From assembly GCF_002101885.1 (NCBI RefSeq), contig NZ_LQPS01000047.1:62001-126000 (forward strand): DNA of 64,000 nt. Direction: 5' to 3'. Of this stretch, positions 59,324 to 64,000 are shown one piece after another. The stretch is from Mycolicibacter senuensis (GTDB taxonomy: Bacteria; Actinomycetota; Actinomycetes; Mycobacteriales; Mycobacteriaceae). The notes beneath the pieces were generated by a model. It was not told where the DNA came from and made no database searches. It was given only the letters and a program-made list of their open reading frames with translations. Both the position numbers and the translations under genes were made by a program. The first letter of the stretch is position 1, and every line of letters starts with the position of its first letter.

Positions 59324-60066
59324 CAGGGCCTGCGCACCAGGAAGATGTCCATCACCCAGCCGGTCTCGGCGCGGGCTGCGCGGCGGGCGTCGGCGATCTG
59401 CTCTGCGACGTCGCCGACTCGGCCGTGCACCAACCGCTCCCCCGCGGCGCCGAGGTTGGCACCCCACCAGATCGTCCAGTCGGCCAGCGCGGAAAGCTCC
59501 AGCCCGTCGGGGTTGAGCATCGCGACGATATTGTCCTGACCTTCAGCAACCGCCGCCGAAAGCCGCCGCCCGGTGGTGATGTGCACCGGGCGGCCCACCG
59601 GGTGCAGCACGATCCGGTGTCGGGCGGCCAGCAGCTGCGGGGCGCTGATACCGGGCAACACCTGGAAATCCAGTTCCACGCCAAGGTCTTTCACCTGTTG
59701 CACGATCCGGATCGTCGAGTCGTACAGCGATGGGTCGCCCCAGACCAGAAACGCCGCCGTGCCGCCCCGCTCACGCAGCACCTCGGCGTAGCGCGCCGCT
59801 CGGGCCCCATGCCAGGCGGCGACAGCGCGCTCGTATTCGGCTGTGGTCGACCCCGGGGAGCTGTCCCGACGCGGATCGGCGACGGTGATGATCGGGACCG
59901 TATCGGCGTAAGCGGCGATGATGGCGTGCCGCAGCGCCAGCAAGCCGTCGTCGGAAGCCTTCTCGGGTGCCACCACGTAGTCGACGCTGCGCAGCACCTC
60001 GGCGGCCTCGGCCGTGACGTGCTGGGGGCCCATGCCGACACCCAGAATCCAGACCTGCAGCGCCAT
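59323..60066 (-). CDS. cobF: Precorrin-6A synthase (deacetylating) CobF
   Basis: A 247-residue SAM methyltransferase that methylates C1 of precorrin-5 and releases acetate. VWILGVGMGPQHVTAEAAEVL opens the fold (shown in two parts, VWILGVGMGPQHV and TAEAAEVL), DYVVAPEKASDDGL, FLVWGDPSLYDST and LPGISAPQLLA follow. ATG 60066 overlaps the cobN stop. cobF is known to be missing from the M. tuberculosis complex but present in M. canettii and many other mycobacteria, so the pathway here keeps this step. Confidence 0.93.
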   Translation of the reverse strand: MALQVWILGVGMGPQHVTAEAAEVLRSVDYVVAPEKASDDGLLALRHAIIAAYADTVPIITVADPRRDSSPGSTTAEYERAVAAWHGARAARYAEVLRERGGTAAFLVWGDPSLYDSTIRIVQQVKDLGVELDFQVLPGISAPQLLAARHRIVLHPVGRPVHITTGRRLSAAVAEGQDNIVAMLNPDGLELSALADWTIWWGANLGAAGERLVHGRVGDVAEQIADARRAARAETGWVMDIFLVRRP

Positions 60067-63000
60067 CAGCGGTCCTCCAAGTCCCCTTCGACGTCCAGGT
60101 AGGCCTGCTGCAGCGCCGCCATGGTCTCCGGATCGGGGTCGGCCCACAGGCCCCGGTCGGCGGCCTCCTTGAGTCGTTCCACGATGCCCTGCAGCGCCCA
60201 CGGATTGGACTTGTCGAGGAACTCGCGGGTCTGCGGATCCAGCACGTATTCCGCTGCGAGCTTCTCATACATCCAGTCGTGCACGACTCCGGCGGTGGCG
60301 TCGAAGCCGAACAGGTAGTCCACGGTGGCGGCCAGTTCGAAGGCGCCCTTGTAGCCGTGCCGGCGCATCGCGGAGATCCAGCGCGGGTTGACCACCCGGG
60401 CCCGAAACACCCGGGCGGTCTCCTCGGCCAGCGTGCGGGTGCGCACCGCATCCGTCGACGTCGAGTCGCCCACATAGGCTTTCGGGTCTGCGCCGGTCAG
60501 CGCCCGCACCGTGGCGATCATGCCGCCGTGGTAGACGAAGTAGTCGTCGGAGTCGGCGATGTCGTGCTCGCGGGTGTCGATGTTCTTGGCGGCCACCTTG
60601 ATCCGGCGGTAGTTGGCGCGCATGTCATCGGCGGCCGCGCAGCCGTCCAACCCCCGGCCGTAGGCGAATCCGCCCCAGGCGGTGTAGACCTCGGCCAGAT
60701 CCTTGTCGTCGCGCCACGTCCCGGACTCGATCACCTGCAGGATGCCGGCCCCGTAGGAGCCCGGCGCGGAACCGAAGACGCGGGTGGTCGCCCGGCGCAG
60801 GTCGCCGTGGGAGGCCAGGTCGGCGCGGGCGTGGGCGGCCACGAAATTGGTCTCGTCCGGCTCGTCGAGCGTCGCCACCAGCTGCACCGCATCGTCGAGC
60901 ATGGTCACCACGTGCGGGAAGGCGTCCCGGAAGAATCCCGAGATGCGCACCGTCACATCGATGCGCGGACGCCCGAGCTCCTCCAGCGAGATGACCGCCA
61001 GCCCGGACACCCGCCGGGAGGCCTCATCCCAGTCGGGCCGCACCCCGAGCAGGGCCAGCACCTCCGCGACATCGTCGCCGGAGGTGCGCATCGCCGAGGT
61101 TCCCCACACCGACAGCCCCACCGACTCCGGATAGCCGCCCGTTTCGTCGAGGTAGCGCCGCACCAGCGAATCCGCCATCGCCTGCCCGGTCTGCCACGCC
61201 AGCCGGGACGGCACCGCCCGCGGGTCGACGGTGTAGAAGTTGCGCCCGGTGGGCAGCACGTTGACCAGACCGCGCAGCGGCGAACCGGACGGTCCCGGCC
61301 GCACGAATCCGCCGGCCAGCGCGTGCAGCACCGAGTCCAGCTCGGCCGCGGTGCCGGCCAGCCGCGGAACCACTTCGGTGGCAGCGAATCTCAGCACCCG
61401 GCACACTTCGGGGTCGGGGTGCAGAGTGTCGGTGACCCCGACGTCCCAGCCGGCGGTCTCCATGGCCTCGACCAGTTCCCGGGCACGGTCCTCGATCTCG
61501 TCCACCGCCGCGGTCGGCGCATCGTCTTTCAATCCGAGTGCGGCTCGTAATCCCGGCACCGCGTGGTCCACCCCGCCCCATACCTGCGGGGCGCGCAGGA
61601 TCGCCAGCACCAGGTTGACCCGCTCGGCCCCGGCCGGGGCGCCGCCGAGCACGTGCAGTCCGTCGCGGATCTGGGCGTCCTTGATCTCGCAGAGCCAGCC
61701 GTCGACGTGCAGCAGGAAGTCGTCGAACTCCTCATCCTCGGGCCGCTCATCCAGCCCCAGGTCGCGGTGCATCTCCGCGGCGCGCATCAGGTTCCAGATC
61801 TCGCCGCGGATCGCCGGCAGCTTTCCCGGATCCATCGTGGCGATGTTGCCGTATTCGTCGAGCAGCTGCTCCAGCCGCGCGATGTCGCCGTAGGACTCCG
61901 CGCGAGCCATCGGCGGGATCAGGTGGTCGACGATGGTGGCGTGCGCGCGGCGTTTGGCCTGCGCACCCTCGCCGGGGTCGTTGACCAGGAACGGGTAGAT
62001 CAGCGGCAGGTCGGCGATCATGGCGTCGGTGGCGCAGCCCGCCGACAGTGCCGCGGTCTTGCCGGGCAGCCATTCCATGGATCCGTGCTTGCCCAGGTGG
62101 ATCACCGCGTGCGCACCGAAACCGTGTGCCAGCCAACGGTATGCGGCCAGGTAGTGGTGGCTCGGCGGTAGCTCCGGGTCGTGGTAGATGGCCACCGGAT
62201 TCTCCCCGAAGCCGCGCGGCGGCTGGATCATCAGCACGACGTTGCCGGATCGCAGTGCGGCCAACACGATCTCGCCGGCGTCGTTGACGAACAGTGTGCC
62301 CGGCGCCGGGCCCCACGCCGCTGTCATCGAGTCGCGCAGCTCGTCCGGCAGCTCGGCGGTCCACTGCGCGTACTGCTGTGCGGTCACTCGTACCTGGGCA
62401 CCCGCTAACTGCGCGGCGGTCAGCCAGTCCTCGTCCTGGCCGCCGGCCTCGATCAGGGTGTGGAGCAGCCGATCCCCGGCTTGCGTCACCCCCTCGTCGT
62501 CCAAAGAAATGTCCAGCACCCCGAAGCCGTCCCCGACGTCGTAGCCGTCCTCGGCCAGCCGGTGCAGCAGCCGCACCGCCGAGGCCGGGGTGTCCAGCCC
62601 GACGGCGTTGCCGACCCGGGAGTGCTTGGTGGGGTACGCCGAAAGCACCAGCGCCAGCTTCTTCTGATCGTTCGGGATGCGGCGCAGCACAGCGTGATTG
62701 ACCACGACGCCGGCGACCCGGGCGCAGCGTTCGGCGTCGGCGGCGTAGTGCGGCAGCCCGTCGTCGTCGATCTCCTTGAACGAGAACGGCACCGTGATGA
62801 TCCGGCCGTCGAACTCCGGGATGGCGATCTGGGTGGCCGAATCCAGCGGGGTCACGCCGTCATCGTTGGCCTGCCAGTCCGCCCGCGACGACGCCAGGCA
62901 CAGTCCCTGGAACACCGGAATGTCCAGCGCGGCGACCCGTTCGATGTCCCAGGCGCCGTCGTCGTCGCCGGCACCCACGGTCGCGGTGGCGTTCATCGCG

Positions 63001-63659
63001 CCGCCGGCCGCCAGCATACAGACCACCACCGCATCCAGGGTGCCCAGCGCGTCGAACAACTCGTCGGGGGCGTTGCGCAGCGACGCGGCGAAGATCGGCA
63101 CCCCGACCGCCCGGCCGGTGGCGTCGATCGCGTCGGCCAGCGCGTGGGCGAACCCGGCGTTCCCGCTGACTTCGTGGGCCCGGTAGTACAGCACCCCGAC
63201 CCGCACCGCATCGGGTGCGTCAACCGGCTCGCGAGACCCGTATCCCCATTCCGGGATCACCGTCGGCTCATCGAAGCCCTCACCGGTCAGCAACACCGTG
63301 TCGCACAGGAACGCGTGCAGCTGCGCCAGATTCGCCGGCCCGCCCTCGGCGAGGTAGGCGTGCGCTTGGGCCGCCAGCCCGATCGGGACCGTCGAGCACT
63401 CCATCAGCTCGGCGTTGGGTGATCGCTCCCCACCGAGCACCACCACCGGCAGCCCCGTGGCGCGCAGCAGCGTCAGCTCGGCGTCGATCTCCGCGGACGA
63501 CCCCAGGATCCGCAGCACCACGACATCCGCCCCGTCGAGCACCGCTTCGATGTCCTGGCGCGCCGGGTTGCCCAGGTTGTAGGCCGCCCCGCTGGCGCGT
63601 GCCGACAGCAGGTCGGTGTCGGACGTGGACAGCAAGGCGATGCGCCGGGCATCAGACAT
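60066..63659 (-). CDS. cobN: Cobaltochelatase large subunit CobN
   Basis: A 1197-residue subunit that binds hydrogenobyrinate a,c-diamide and cobalt. It is homologous to magnesium-chelatase H. Recognisable blocks include GDGFGVLDISLDDEGV, HLGKHGSMEWLPGK, YPFLVNDPGEGAQAKRR and SVGLSVWGTSAMRTSGDD. It partners with the ChlI-ChlD-type protein encoded upstream. ATG 63659 has a GAGGAGG site. First gene of the minus-strand cobN-cobF-cobQ-cobK operon, directly behind a cobalamin riboswitch. Confidence 0.94.
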   Translation of the reverse strand: MSDARRIALLSTSDTDLLSARASGAAYNLGNPARQDIEAVLDGADVVVLRILGSSAEIDAELTLLRATGLPVVVLGGERSPNAELMECSTVPIGLAAQAHAYLAEGGPANLAQLHAFLCDTVLLTGEGFDEPTVIPEWGYGSREPVDAPDAVRVGVLYYRAHEVSGNAGFAHALADAIDATGRAVGVPIFAASLRNAPDELFDALGTLDAVVVCMLAAGGAMNATATVGAGDDDGAWDIERVAALDIPVFQGLCLASSRADWQANDDGVTPLDSATQIAIPEFDGRIITVPFSFKEIDDDGLPHYAADAERCARVAGVVVNHAVLRRIPNDQKKLALVLSAYPTKHSRVGNAVGLDTPASAVRLLHRLAEDGYDVGDGFGVLDISLDDEGVTQAGDRLLHTLIEAGGQDEDWLTAAQLAGAQVRVTAQQYAQWTAELPDELRDSMTAAWGPAPGTLFVNDAGEIVLAALRSGNVVLMIQPPRGFGENPVAIYHDPELPPSHHYLAAYRWLAHGFGAHAVIHLGKHGSMEWLPGKTAALSAGCATDAMIADLPLIYPFLVNDPGEGAQAKRRAHATIVDHLIPPMARAESYGDIARLEQLLDEYGNIATMDPGKLPAIRGEIWNLMRAAEMHRDLGLDERPEDEEFDDFLLHVDGWLCEIKDAQIRDGLHVLGGAPAGAERVNLVLAILRAPQVWGGVDHAVPGLRAALGLKDDAPTAAVDEIEDRARELVEAMETAGWDVGVTDTLHPDPEVCRVLRFAATEVVPRLAGTAAELDSVLHALAGGFVRPGPSGSPLRGLVNVLPTGRNFYTVDPRAVPSRLAWQTGQAMADSLVRRYLDETGGYPESVGLSVWGTSAMRTSGDDVAEVLALLGVRPDWDEASRRVSGLAVISLEELGRPRIDVTVRISGFFRDAFPHVVTMLDDAVQLVATLDEPDETNFVAAHARADLASHGDLRRATTRVFGSAPGSYGAGILQVIESGTWRDDKDLAEVYTAWGGFAYGRGLDGCAAADDMRANYRRIKVAAKNIDTREHDIADSDDYFVYHGGMIATVRALTGADPKAYVGDSTSTDAVRTRTLAEETARVFRARVVNPRWISAMRRHGYKGAFELAATVDYLFGFDATAGVVHDWMYEKLAAEYVLDPQTREFLDKSNPWALQGIVERLKEAADRGLWADPDPETMAALQQAYLDVEGDLEDR

Positions 63660-63699
63660 CGGGGTTCCTCCTCGGGGTTCGCGCCCCATCCGGTCGGGT

Positions 63700-63800
63700 G
63701 TCCCGCGGCCAGTGTCTGGCTGACGGAGCGCGAACCGGCGCTCCTCACAGTGGCGGAACCGCCCCGGAATTCCACCGGGTTCCTGACGCCACGAGACGGC
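63700..63800 (-). ncRNA. Cobalamin riboswitch upstream of cobN
   Basis: On the minus strand: GGAACCCGGTGGAATTCCGG (the P3-P5 entry), GCGGTTCC, the core GCCACTG (63754-63748), a variable arm, then the B12-box GTCAGCCAGACACTGGCC (63724-63707). A TAGGCT box at 63810-63805 is the likely -10. The end of the aptamer leads into the cobN ribosome site, so repression at translation or termination is expected when cobalamin is plentiful. Confidence 0.88.
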
Positions 63801-63835
63801 GGCCAGCCTAGCCCAGCACGGCATGCAAGAATGTC

Positions 63836-63995
63836 GCCGGTAAGGCGATGGCAACACAGTGAGGAAGCCGGTGTGAATCCGGCGCGGTCCCGCCACTGTC
63901 ATCGGGGAGTGACCCTCATCGGCCACGGTCCGCCACGACTGGGACTGGAAGGCGAGGCGAGCAGTGATCCGAGAGCCAGGAGACTCACGTCATCG
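63836..63995 (+). ncRNA. Second cobalamin riboswitch, divergent, gene outside the window
   Basis: On the plus strand: GAGGAAGCCGGTGTGAATCC, GGCGCGGTCCC, the core GCCACTG (63892-63898), the peripheral helix GGGGAGTGACCCTC, GGACTGGAAGGCGAGGCGAGCAG-type segments, and the B12-box AGCCAGGAGACTCAC (63973-63987). All canonical parts are visible. The controlled gene lies beyond 64000; a cobalt or cobalamin transporter or a B12-independent isoenzyme would be typical. Confidence 0.9.
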
Positions 63996-64000
63996 CGTCC

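Overview
The window is a high-GC (about 70 percent) actinobacterial chromosome segment, almost certainly from a mycobacterium. Three things point there. The gene order nei, lpdA, Rv3304-like, amiA1, punA, pmmB, upp, Rv3311-like, add, deoA, cdd, sdhCDAB, then sigJ, dacB1, sugI, nagA, Rv3335c-like, trpS follows M. tuberculosis Rv3297-Rv3336c as I remember it. A 13E12-type HNH gene and PE-PPE-domain hydrolases are present. Many genes start with ATG or GTG placed 6-9 nt after a TANNNT -10 box, the leaderless layout common in mycobacteria. No tRNA, rRNA, CRISPR array, phage or insertion sequence was recognised.

Region 1 (1-17 kb) is a housekeeping backbone: DNA repair (nei), RNA modification (RluA family), glycerol-3-phosphate oxidation (glpD2), quinone reduction (lpdA), peptide or amide hydrolysis (amiA1) and nucleoside/sugar salvage (punA, pmmB, upp). 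Accessory genes break it up: a glycine-repeat lipoprotein, an HNH endonuclease, two paralogous acidic secreted proteins with a repeated DxT(L/I/V)xxLL motif, and a frameshifted membrane-protein gene.

Region 2 (17-24 kb) carries three tandem secreted PE-PPE-domain serine hydrolases where M. tuberculosis has the sapM area, then an Rv3311-like gene and an LGFP-repeat lipoprotein whose promoter -10 has been duplicated.

Region 3 (24-41 kb) holds pyrimidine/purine salvage (add-deoA-cdd), the succinate dehydrogenase operon, a protein strikingly like vertebrate steroid 5-alpha-reductase, an ECF41 sigma factor (sigJ) beside its usual carboxymuconolactone-decarboxylase partner, which has a near-consensus ECF41 promoter, then cell-wall and aminosugar genes (dacB1, sugI, nagA) and trpS.

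Region 4 (41-64 kb) is a nearly complete aerobic cobalamin locus: cobG-H-IJ-M, cobL, chlID-cobO-cobB/C-cobD, and cobK-Q-F-N. It covers precorrin-2 to adenosylcobinamide-type intermediates; cobA and the nucleotide-loop genes lie elsewhere. Control appears layered. A riboswitch precedes chlID, and another precedes cobN. A third, divergent from the cobN one, faces out of the window. A large inverted repeat lies in the cobG leader. cobL is leaderless and shares an overlapping -10 with the chlID operon. Unusual points are a CobB-CobC fusion, a cobG lacking its iron-sulphur-cluster end, and retention of cobF, which the M. tuberculosis complex has lost. A 3-kb island of small unrelated genes, one frameshifted, separates cobD from cobK.
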